A stretch of DNA of 14,949 bases from Nitrososphaeria archaeon (GTDB taxonomy: Archaea; Thermoproteota; Nitrososphaeria; Conexivisphaerales; UBA164), in assembly GCA_029775955.1 (NCBI GenBank), contig JARVJW010000114.1, positions 1-14,949 on the forward strand. Direction: 5' to 3'. The notes under the pieces are model-generated. The model saw only the letters and a list, made by a program, of their open reading frames with translations. It made no database searches and was not told the DNA's origin. Made by a program: the position numbers and the translations under genes. Of this stretch, positions 1-6,529 are shown one piece after another. Positions within the stretch are counted from its first letter, which is position 1; every line of letters starts with the position of its first letter.

Positions 1-63
1 AATCTTTCATAATATTATATATTATTGGTTAATTTATTATAAAATATATGTATATTTTGGCAA

Positions 64-88
64 TATTTTTATAATATTTTAAAAATAA
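64..88 (+). promoter_or_regulatory. nuoA promoter: Probable TATA-box region of the nuo operon
   Basis: The first 95 bases are extremely AT-rich. They contain two overlapping archaeal TATA-like boxes, TTTTTATAATA (about 66-76) and TTTTAAAAATAA (about 77-88). Archaeal transcription usually begins about 25 bases after the TATA box, which puts the start near 96-110, just before nuoA. No other gene of the operon has room for its own promoter, so this is the likely main promoter. The choice between the two boxes is a guess. Confidence 0.4.
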
Positions 89-123
89 AGCTTAATAATG
101 TACTTGGGAAGATTATTGCGGAA

Positions 124-495
124 TTGACAGGGTGGGGCGGCGTATATCTGGATGTTATAGTTACGTTGTTGATAGGTTTAGCCGTACCAGTATTATCTTA
201 TGTAGTTGGAGCAACTCTTTATAGAGGACAGTATACTGATAAAAGGAAAAGGTTTGAAAGTGGCAATAAAGAGGAGGGGAGAGGGAGAGGGATGTTTATG
301 ATGCAATACTACTCATATGCCCTAATATTCATGGCCTCTGAGCCTGCCTTTGTAATACTCTTTGTGTTCCTGTTGCTCTTTAATTATGTTTCTTATACCA
401 TATTTATTTTTGGTGTTTTGATATATGTTCCCGCATTGGTTTTTTCTACAATGCTTGCGAGGGAGATTAAAAAATGGATGATCAGCAAGGATTAG
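124..495 (+). CDS. nuoA: NADH dehydrogenase-like complex, subunit A (NuoA)
   Basis: This is a small membrane subunit of complex I, located where the peripheral arm meets the membrane arm beside the quinone channel. The 123 residues show three hydrophobic helices, at roughly 8-32, 62-86 and 90-112. Between the first two lies the conserved loop with FESG (44-47), then the family motif around QYYSYALIF (61-69). The loop Cys usual in this family (YECG) is Ser here. The following acidic pair, D-x-E in most NuoA, appears as Glu73 and Ala75. The start is the TTG at 124, because no ATG, GTG or TTG lies in frame between the stop at 40 and position 124. A 9-codon ORF from an ATG at 98 ends in a TGA overlapping this TTG. 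The gene is first in the operon and overlaps nuoB by 22 bases. The family call is firm; the start is less certain. Confidence 0.88.
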   Translation: MTGWGGVYLDVIVTLLIGLAVPVLSYVVGATLYRGQYTDKRKRFESGNKEEGRGRGMFMMQYYSYALIFMASEPAFVILFVFLLLFNYVSYTIFIFGVLIYVPALVFSTMLAREIKKWMISKD

Positions 496-1007
496 CTTGG
501 TTCGGTAGCTTTGAGGAAATAGCCAAGAAGTCATTGGATTATTTAAAAAAGAAAGACCTACTTACTAAGACTGTGAGTTGGGGTGTAAAATATTCCCTGT
601 GGCCGGCGCACCTTATGACTTCATGCTGCGGGGCAGAGCTTGCCGCTGCATCCTCACCAAGATTTGATTTGGAGAGGCTTGGCTTTCTGCCTTTTGGAAG
701 CCCAAGGCAGACTAACGTCATATTGGTAGAGGGCACTACTACCATAAAAATGGCAAGGATAGTGAAGAGGTCCTGGGAACAAATGCCCTCACCAAAGTGG
801 GTTATCGCCATGGGCGCATGTGCCATGGATGGCGGGATATTCTTTGATAGCTATAACACAATAGTCGTGAGGGATTATTTGCCAGTTGATGTGTATGTGC
901 CTGGGTGCCCACCAAGGCCTGAGGCGCTAGCTCAGGGGATACTGATGCTGCAAGAGAAGATCAAGCGGGAAAGGCAGGAATTGATTAAGACTAGTGAAAA
1001 TAAATGA
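474..1007 (+). CDS. nuoB: NADH dehydrogenase-like complex, subunit B (NuoB)
   Basis: This peripheral-arm subunit holds the terminal [4Fe-4S] cluster N2, which passes electrons to quinone at the NuoD interface. The 177 residues contain all four N2 ligands: the tandem Cys51-Cys52 (in TSCCGAE), Cys116 (in MGACAMDGG) and Cys145 (in VPGCPPRPEA). The spacing of 64 and 29 residues closely matches the bacterial protein. The stretch SPRQTNVILVEGT is also typical of the family. The basic C-terminal tail (163-177) is ordinary. The start ATG at 474 lies inside the end of nuoA, and the stop overlaps the nuoC start as ATGA, so translation is probably coupled. Related hydrogenase small subunits are excluded by the tandem Cys and the neighbours. 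Confidence 0.96.
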   Translation: MDDQQGLAWFGSFEEIAKKSLDYLKKKDLLTKTVSWGVKYSLWPAHLMTSCCGAELAAASSPRFDLERLGFLPFGSPRQTNVILVEGTTTIKMARIVKRSWEQMPSPKWVIAMGACAMDGGIFFDSYNTIVVRDYLPVDVYVPGCPPRPEALAQGILMLQEKIKRERQELIKTSENK

Positions 1008-1501
1008 TCATAAATAATGAAGATATAACTAAAACAGCTCAGGTAAAAGAGGATGAAAAAAGGGGAATAGTTGATATATTTGTAACTGACATTAATGCTC
1101 TGAAGGATGTTGCTTTATCTTTAAGCAAAATGGGATTTGACCACTGTTTATCTGTCACATGCGTGGACTACCGGTCCAGGATGTCAGTGATGTGGCACAT
1201 TTCAAGTTACAGTAAAGATGAATACAAGGGTCACGTTTTGCAGCTTAGAATTGATGTTGATACCAGTAAACTTACCCCTGACCCCAATTATAGAGCACCA
1301 ATGATAAATGTGCCATCCCTCGTGGAGGTATGGAAGAGCGCGGAATTTAATGAGCGCGAAGCACATGAGATGTTTGGCATAAATTTTCAGGGACACCCAG
1401 ATTTGAGGCCAATACTGCTATCCGAGGATTTTTATGGCAAGTGGCCAATGAGGAAGGATTTCACATTTGACAAAAGTGGGGCAAAATATGAATTTGAATG
1501 A
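1004..1501 (+). CDS. nuoC: NADH dehydrogenase-like complex, subunit C (NuoC)
   Basis: This is the 30-kDa-type peripheral subunit, which packs against NuoD and helps shape the connecting module. It has no cofactor. The 165-residue protein carries the family signature near its C-terminus: EREAHEMFGI (117-126), GHPDLRPIL (130-138) and the final RKDF (150-153). The N-terminal half has the weaker alpha/beta fold pattern usual for the family. NuoC is separate here and not fused to NuoD as in E. coli. The ATG overlaps the nuoB stop by four bases (ATGA). The 3' end overlaps nuoD by 14 bases if nuoD starts at 1488. Confidence 0.94.
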   Translation: MIINNEDITKTAQVKEDEKRGIVDIFVTDINALKDVALSLSKMGFDHCLSVTCVDYRSRMSVMWHISSYSKDEYKGHVLQLRIDVDTSKLTPDPNYRAPMINVPSLVEVWKSAEFNEREAHEMFGINFQGHPDLRPILLSEDFYGKWPMRKDFTFDKSGAKYEFE

Positions 1502-2705
1502 AAAGGTTTATGATATAAGCGAGGTAGGAAGTATTGAACCTGAAGGGGACAGGGAAATTGTGCTTCAAATAGGGCCAGCTCATCCGGGCTCAGGCCATAT
1601 GAGAATAAAGGCATGGATGGACGGTGATATAATAACCAAAGTTGATGCTGATATAGGGTTTGTGCATAGAACAAGCGAATGGCTAAGTGAAAGGAGGCAG
1701 TTTATCAAGGCGATTCCAATAGTGGAAAGGATAATGTTGCCTGACACAGTACATGCCAACCTTGCATATGTACTTGCCTTAGAAAAAATACTTGACGTTG
1801 AACCACCGCCCAGGGCACAGTATTTAAGGAGCCTGGCCGCAGAGATCAACAGAATAACCAGTCACCTTTATGGGATTGGGTTATTTGGAATATTCCTGGG
1901 ATCCTCAACTGTATATATGTGGGCCTTTGGGGATAGGGAGCCCTTTATTGATTTGATGGAAATGCTTACTGGGGCTAGGATAACTAACTCATATATAGTG
2001 CCAGGAGGCGTGAGGTGGGAAATGCCAAAGGGGTTTAAGGAAAAGGCCGAGTCAACTCTCCAGTATATGGAAAACAGGTTCAATGACTACAATGATATGT
2101 GGGTAAAGAACCCAGTGGTAGAGGCTAGGACTGTAAATGTTGGAGTCGTTGATAGGAATAGGGCAATAAAGCTTGGGGTGGTTGGCCCTAATTTGAGGGC
2201 ATCAGGGGTTGATTATGATACAAGGAAGGCTTCACCATATGCAGCTTATAAGGACATTGACTTTGAAGTTCCTAGGATGGACCATGGTGACACATATGAT
2301 AGGCTATTAATAAGGATCGAGGAGATCAAGCAGAGCATAAGGATAATCAGGCAAATATTGAAGGACATTCCCGAAGGAAAAATAATTGCAGATAGCATTT
2401 ATTCTCAACTGAACCCAGTTATGAAGAAGGTTTTCGAGCAACAACAAAGAGTAATGTTTCCTGCATTTTTCAATCAAATGAGACCTGCCTCAGCCGAATC
2501 AATTGCAAGGGTTGAAGCTGGCAGAGGGGAAATTTTCTTTTACCTCAGAACAAGTGGTGACAAATACCCATACAGGTTCAGATGGGTTACCCCCTCTTTC
2601 CGAAACCTTGCTTACTTTACCGATGTCGCAGTTGGTTACAAACTTGCTGATTTGCCAGCAATTTATGGCAGCATAGACTATTTCCCACCAGAGGCTGACA
2701 GGTAA
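1488..2705 (+). CDS. nuoD: NADH dehydrogenase-like complex, subunit D (NuoD)
   Basis: This 49-kDa-type subunit forms much of the quinone-binding cavity next to cluster N2. The 405 residues include GPAHPGSGHMR (29-39), DIGFVHR (55-61), AYVLALEK (93-100), RAQYLRSLAAEINR (109-122) and the end EADR. The nickel-binding CxxC pairs of related hydrogenase large subunits are absent, so this is a dehydrogenase-type subunit. I chose the ATG at 1488 over an upstream TTG at 1467 because GTGGGG at 1476-1481 gives a ribosome binding site with 6-base spacing. An ungapped comparison with the Thermus Nqo4 sequence as I recall it puts Leu84 at the position of quinone-pocket Tyr87. The pocket loop carrying His38 appears as HPGSGH, one residue longer. 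The stop overlaps the nuoH start by one base. Confidence 0.95.
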   Translation: MNLNEKVYDISEVGSIEPEGDREIVLQIGPAHPGSGHMRIKAWMDGDIITKVDADIGFVHRTSEWLSERRQFIKAIPIVERIMLPDTVHANLAYVLALEKILDVEPPPRAQYLRSLAAEINRITSHLYGIGLFGIFLGSSTVYMWAFGDREPFIDLMEMLTGARITNSYIVPGGVRWEMPKGFKEKAESTLQYMENRFNDYNDMWVKNPVVEARTVNVGVVDRNRAIKLGVVGPNLRASGVDYDTRKASPYAAYKDIDFEVPRMDHGDTYDRLLIRIEEIKQSIRIIRQILKDIPEGKIIADSIYSQLNPVMKKVFEQQQRVMFPAFFNQMRPASAESIARVEAGRGEIFFYLRTSGDKYPYRFRWVTPSFRNLAYFTDVAVGYKLADLPAIYGSIDYFPPEADR

Positions 2706-3721
2706 TGGGAATTTTGCTTCTAATAATCTGGCTCATTCAGGATCTTCTTTACCTAATAGTGTTTCCAGGGCTAATAGTTGCCATGGTGCTTGTGATCTTA
2801 TTGATATATCTTGAGAGAAAAATTGCCGCAAAGGTGCAGATGAGGTTCGGTCCACTTTATGTATCCAGGAAAGTCGGTGGCGCCTTGCAATCAATATCAG
2901 ACCTGCTGAGGTTCAGTTTTCAGGAATTTATATTGCCAGTTGGAAGCGATAGCATCGCCTTTCTTATGGCCCCGGGATTCATGTTTGCCTTTGCTATGAT
3001 GCCTCTTATCTTCATACCTGTGGGGCCTTATTATTCATACCTTTTTCCCAGTACACTGACAATACTTTTTTCTGTAGCGCTGATAACTATAACGCCAATT
3101 TACGCTATAATAGTTGGATGGGCAAGTGACAATAAGTTTTCATTCATAGGTTCCCTTAGGGAAGCACTTCTGGTAATTTCATATGAGATACCTCTCCTTC
3201 TTTCTGTTATCGCCATGGTTATAGTTTACAAGACTTTGAATTATATACCTGCAGTGGCTTTTCAGGAAACCCATCTTCCGGGGATAATACTTAATCCTAT
3301 AGCTGCGCTTGTATTCATTATCGTAGCTATAAGGTCAACTGGCAGGTTTCCATTTGACATCACTGAAGCTGATAGCGAACTTGTAATGGGATTATATACA
3401 GAATACAGCGCATTGTTCTTTGGTATAGGGATGGCCACGCCATATATTGAGCTTTATGCGCTAAGCCTGATATTTTCACTGCTATTTCTGGGTGGATGGT
3501 GGCCTGCATCTGGTCATGCTACAGGCCTTCTTGCTGGGCTGTTCATGCCTGGCGTGATGGTTATAATTAAGGCATTTATAGTAATGATAGTGCTAGTGTT
3601 TTTAAGGGCTGTATACCCTAGGTACAGGGTTGATCAGGCTATTCGGTCGGGATGGGAGCGAATTATTTACCTTGGCATTATTGCAGTTATAATTTCGATA
3701 TTAGAGGCGATTATAATATGA
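2705..3721 (+). CDS. nuoH: NADH dehydrogenase-like complex, subunit H (NuoH)
   Basis: This membrane subunit anchors the peripheral arm and forms the inner part of the quinone channel and the first proton path. The 338 residues are strongly hydrophobic, with about eight membrane helices. Recognisable motifs are LERKIAAKVQMRFGP (36-50), SLREALLVISYEIPL (150-164), GRFPFDITEADSELV (213-227) followed by TEYS, FLGGWWP (261-267) and RAVYPRYRVDQ (301-311). These include the conserved acidic residues of the cytoplasm-facing loops. GAGG-like purines at 2691-2698 serve as the ribosome binding site. The ATG shares a base with the nuoD stop (TAATG) and the end overlaps nuoI as ATGA. Length and motif order are normal for the family. 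Confidence 0.96.
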   Translation: MGILLLIIWLIQDLLYLIVFPGLIVAMVLVILLIYLERKIAAKVQMRFGPLYVSRKVGGALQSISDLLRFSFQEFILPVGSDSIAFLMAPGFMFAFAMMPLIFIPVGPYYSYLFPSTLTILFSVALITITPIYAIIVGWASDNKFSFIGSLREALLVISYEIPLLLSVIAMVIVYKTLNYIPAVAFQETHLPGIILNPIAALVFIIVAIRSTGRFPFDITEADSELVMGLYTEYSALFFGIGMATPYIELYALSLIFSLLFLGGWWPASGHATGLLAGLFMPGVMVIIKAFIVMIVLVFLRAVYPRYRVDQAIRSGWERIIYLGIIAVIISILEAIII

Positions 3722-4272
3722 GCGATAAAGGAAAAAGGAAGTTGAGGGGAAATATTGAGGGTAACGCCAGGGCCTTGGCCACAGGATTCAAATACCTGGT
3801 TGAGCCCAACAGAATGACGCTGGACTATCCAGTAGAATCAATGAAGTTAGCCCCGAATTACAGGGGATTTTTCACAGTAGATGACAAAAAATGCATTGGG
3901 TGCAGCATGTGTGAAATGGTTTGTCCTCCTGAAGCCATAACAATGATCCCGAGGGTGATATCTACTACAGGATATACTTTGCCTGTGCAGCAGGGGGCAA
4001 CCCAGGAAGCAGGTGCTAAGCCAGCAAAAAAAACAAAAAGGCCGGTCGTAAACTGGGGACGGTGCATATACTGTTATTTCTGCTTTGATATATGCCCCGT
4101 TGATGCTTTTGTGAGCTCAAACATTCATGATTTAGCCTTCTATAACGACGCAGATTATAGGCCAAGTTATGAAGAATACCTTAAGCTGCCTGAGGACCCA
4201 GTAAAGAAATCTAAGAAGGTTATTCCAAAGCCTGACATTAAGAGAGGGATAAAGTATGAGCCTGCCCCTTGA
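3718..4272 (+). CDS. nuoI: NADH dehydrogenase-like complex, subunit I, 8Fe ferredoxin type (NuoI)
   Basis: This iron-sulfur subunit carries two [4Fe-4S] clusters (N6a and N6b) that feed electrons to N2 in NuoB. The 184-residue protein has one set of ligands at Cys59, 62, 65 and 69, within CIGCSMCEMVCP. The second set is Cys116, 119, 122 and 126, within CIYCYFCFDICP. The stretch between the two sets is 47 residues (Cys69 to Cys116) against about 29 in E. coli NuoI. The extra part is an Ala/Lys/Gln-rich segment near 91-108. The N-terminus lacks the membrane-proximal helix sequence of some bacterial homologues but keeps basic residues. The ATG at 3718 overlaps the nuoH stop; a longer in-frame start at 3652 would lie inside nuoH and is rejected. 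It overlaps nuoJ by 17 bases. Without NuoEFG this subunit is the likely electron entry point. Confidence 0.95.
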   Translation: MSDKGKRKLRGNIEGNARALATGFKYLVEPNRMTLDYPVESMKLAPNYRGFFTVDDKKCIGCSMCEMVCPPEAITMIPRVISTTGYTLPVQQGATQEAGAKPAKKTKRPVVNWGRCIYCYFCFDICPVDAFVSSNIHDLAFYNDADYRPSYEEYLKLPEDPVKKSKKVIPKPDIKRGIKYEPAP

Positions 4273-4738
4273 CATAGTTTTCATTGTGTTGGCAGTTATG
4301 CTTATAGTGTTTGGAGCCGTAACCGTATTTCACAGGTCTCTGGTTTATTCAGCCGTGTTCCTAGCATTTCTGGGGCTCACAAATGCAGCGATATTTTATA
4401 TTCTGGGGTTTCCCCTGTTAGCCTTCATACAAATTATAATTTACGTTGGTTCGGGTGTTCTTTTTATAATTATAGCTGTAAGCATGCTAAAGGAACCAAA
4501 GGTGGCAAGGGTAAACGCTGGTAACGAGGTAGCACTGGCAGTATTTATAGTAGCTTTTGCTGTGGCTGTGGTGGTTTCAATCGGAATAGTTCCTACATCA
4601 ACTGGTTATTTGAGTGTGCAAGGCCTATTGCAGTACATTATGTCAAATAGTGAAATATCAATATTTATTCTTCTTGCGGTACTGTCAATTGCACTTATCG
4701 CTTCAATTTCTATAGCAATAAGAGATAATCCCAAATGA
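4256..4738 (+). CDS. nuoJ: NADH dehydrogenase-like complex, subunit J (NuoJ)
   Basis: This is a membrane subunit whose third helix switches shape during proton pumping. The 160 residues form about five hydrophobic helices. The key segment is LLAFIQIIIYVGSGVLFIII (about 54-73), matching the family pattern of a helix with IYVG and a following small-residue bulge. The usual family pattern after IYVG is Ala-rich; here it is SG. The gene is full length, not split in two as in some archaeal clusters. GAGAGGGAT at 4242-4250 precedes the ATG. The start lies inside nuoI and the stop overlaps nuoK as ATGA. Confidence 0.9.
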   Translation: MSLPLDIVFIVLAVMLIVFGAVTVFHRSLVYSAVFLAFLGLTNAAIFYILGFPLLAFIQIIIYVGSGVLFIIIAVSMLKEPKVARVNAGNEVALAVFIVAFAVAVVVSIGIVPTSTGYLSVQGLLQYIMSNSEISIFILLAVLSIALIASISIAIRDNPK

Positions 4739-5046
4739 ACGGCATTATATTTATTCTGATAGCGGGAATTTTTGTACTTGAGCTTGGGATAGCAGGACTT
4801 GTTTACAACAGAAACTTGGTCAAGATGCTGTTGTCTTTGGAGGTATCTTTTAACGGGGCAATTCTACTTGTGCTTTATATTTCATGGATGCTATTTAGGC
4901 CTCAGCTTGCTGGTTCTCTTGTGTTCTTTTCGATTGTACTAGCTATAGGGGAGATTTCAATAATTCTTAGCGTGCTCATTTATATGTTTAAGATGAAGAT
5001 GTTAAATGAACTGGACCAGGATGAAATTGAGGATGATGAAAAATGA
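4735..5046 (+). CDS. nuoK: NADH dehydrogenase-like complex, subunit K (NuoK)
   Basis: This small membrane subunit, related to MrpC, has three helices (about 3-22, 29-52 and 61-87) in 103 residues. It keeps both membrane-buried glutamates that form the central acid chain: Glu36 in LLSLEVSFNGA and Glu73 in LAIGEISIIL, matching E. coli Glu36 and Glu72. The C-terminal tail is unusually acidic (91-103, eight Asp/Glu among 13 residues) and probably cytoplasmic. It overlaps nuoJ and nuoM by four bases each, so translation of the three genes is probably coupled. Confidence 0.94.
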   Translation: MNGIIFILIAGIFVLELGIAGLVYNRNLVKMLLSLEVSFNGAILLVLYISWMLFRPQLAGSLVFFSIVLAIGEISIILSVLIYMFKMKMLNELDQDEIEDDEK

Positions 5047-6527
5047 ATGATATTGCTATTTATGTATTGCTAATACCTTTTGTTGTAGGTGGCATCTTGC
5101 TTGTGTTAAATGGGAAGGTTAAACCTAAAATAGGGGCCTACGCAGTGGCAGCGTCCCTTGTTTTGGTGACAACCATAGATAGTATTTTGCTTTACACATA
5201 CGGTTCATATATTTCAACCATGGTGAACATTGGGAAGCTTGGCTCATTTTCCCTGATAATTGACGGCCTGAACTGGCCAATAATAGCCGGCATAGGACTT
5301 GTAACCGCAGTAATATCCGTGTATTCTTATCCATATATGCAAGTAAGAATGAAGGAGATGGGAAAGGAACGAGAATGGGGAATTTATTACTTTCTTTATG
5401 CATTTTTCTCAGTGGCAATGCTGGGTATAGTTGAATCAAACAACTTTTTATTGTTCTATATATTTCTAGAAGTAACCCTTATTGCGTCTTTCCTTCTTAT
5501 AGCATTCTATGGCTACGGAAATCGGTCCAGGATATCCTTGATTTACCTTATATGGACACACTTGGGAGGGTTTCTCTTCCTGACTGGGGCATTCATATAT
5601 GGGCTCACATTAGGCACATTTAACTTCTACCCAGTTCCTGTAAACATATCTCTCTTGGGGCCGCTCACGTCAATTGTAGTGGTGCTTGTTATACTTGGGC
5701 TTCTGATAAAGATGGCTGTTTTTGGAGTGCACATGTGGTTGCCTTATGCTCATGCAGAAGCCCCTACTCCAGTTTCAGCACTGCTTTCTCCTGCTATGAT
5801 TGGTATAGGGGGATATGCTATTATCAGGATCCTTTATATGATGTTTCCTTCATACCTTGAGAGTGGGCAGTGGGTACTGCTAGCCCTTTCACTTGTCACT
5901 ATAATATATGGAGGGATGATGGCTTTAAAGGAGGTCGACTACAAGCGCTTACTTGCTTACTCAAGCATAGCACAGATGGGGTATATGCTTATGGGAATAG
6001 CAACCCTTTCCCCATTGGGCATACTTGGAGCATTGTTACAGTTTTTTTCGCATGCAGTGGGCAAATCAATGCTGTTCTCTTCATCCGGTGTGCTTATAGC
6101 AGAAAACGATAACCTAAGAGATATTAGAAAGATGGGTGGGCTTGCAAAGTCCATGCCTTATACATCAACCTTTGCAATGCTTGGCTTTATGGACATTTCT
6201 GGGCTACCACCAACCTTCGGGTTTTTCAGCAAACTCTTCATACTTATAGCGGTTGGGTCTGAACTTGTAAAGCTTGGCACTGTAGGCATAATAGTGCTTG
6301 TTTTTGTGCTGATAGGGTTTGGAATAACACCGGCATATTCTTTTCTCGCTATGAAGAGAATATTCTTTGGCTCTGGAAGCATTAAGGGAAAGGAAGGAAG
6401 CATGTACATGCTTGTGCCCATGGCTATAATAGCTTTTGTGGGAATAATTACATTTATGTTTCCTGGGGCTATAATAGGGCCAATAAGTGAATTTCTAAAA
6501 GGAGCGTATTTGGGGTTGATGATGTAA
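5043..6527 (+). CDS. nuoM: NADH dehydrogenase-like complex, antiporter-like subunit M (NuoM)
   Basis: This is a proton-pumping antiporter-like subunit of the membrane arm with about 14 helices in 494 residues. Key residues are Glu143 (FYIFLEVT, helix 5), Lys223 (LLIKMAVFGVHMWLP, helix 7), Lys301 (KRLLAYSSIAQMGY, helix 8 end), His337 and Lys341. I call it M rather than L or N for three reasons: it ends near residue 490 without the long lateral helix of NuoL, it has AYSFLAMKRIFFG near the end, and it has HAEAPTPVSALL (237-248). The helix-12 position that is Glu in most NuoM (Glu407 of E. coli) is Lys397 (GFFSKLFIL). It precedes nuoL, whereas the common order is K-L-M-N. GAGGATGATG just before the ATG is a plausible ribosome binding site. 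Confidence 0.88.
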   Translation: MNDIAIYVLLIPFVVGGILLVLNGKVKPKIGAYAVAASLVLVTTIDSILLYTYGSYISTMVNIGKLGSFSLIIDGLNWPIIAGIGLVTAVISVYSYPYMQVRMKEMGKEREWGIYYFLYAFFSVAMLGIVESNNFLLFYIFLEVTLIASFLLIAFYGYGNRSRISLIYLIWTHLGGFLFLTGAFIYGLTLGTFNFYPVPVNISLLGPLTSIVVVLVILGLLIKMAVFGVHMWLPYAHAEAPTPVSALLSPAMIGIGGYAIIRILYMMFPSYLESGQWVLLALSLVTIIYGGMMALKEVDYKRLLAYSSIAQMGYMLMGIATLSPLGILGALLQFFSHAVGKSMLFSSSGVLIAENDNLRDIRKMGGLAKSMPYTSTFAMLGFMDISGLPPTFGFFSKLFILIAVGSELVKLGTVGIIVLVFVLIGFGITPAYSFLAMKRIFFGSGSIKGKEGSMYMLVPMAIIAFVGIITFMFPGAIIGPISEFLKGAYLGLMM

Positions 6528-6529
6528 AA

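Noticed and set aside
1467..1487. TTG at 1467 as the nuoD start
   Set aside because: It adds seven residues with no homology, lacks a good ribosome binding site, and the ATG at 1488 has GTGGGG at proper spacing.
3652..3717. Upstream in-frame ATG for nuoI at 3652
   Set aside because: It would overlap nuoH by 70 bases and add a non-homologous N-terminus; the ATGA overlap at 3718 fits the rest of the operon.
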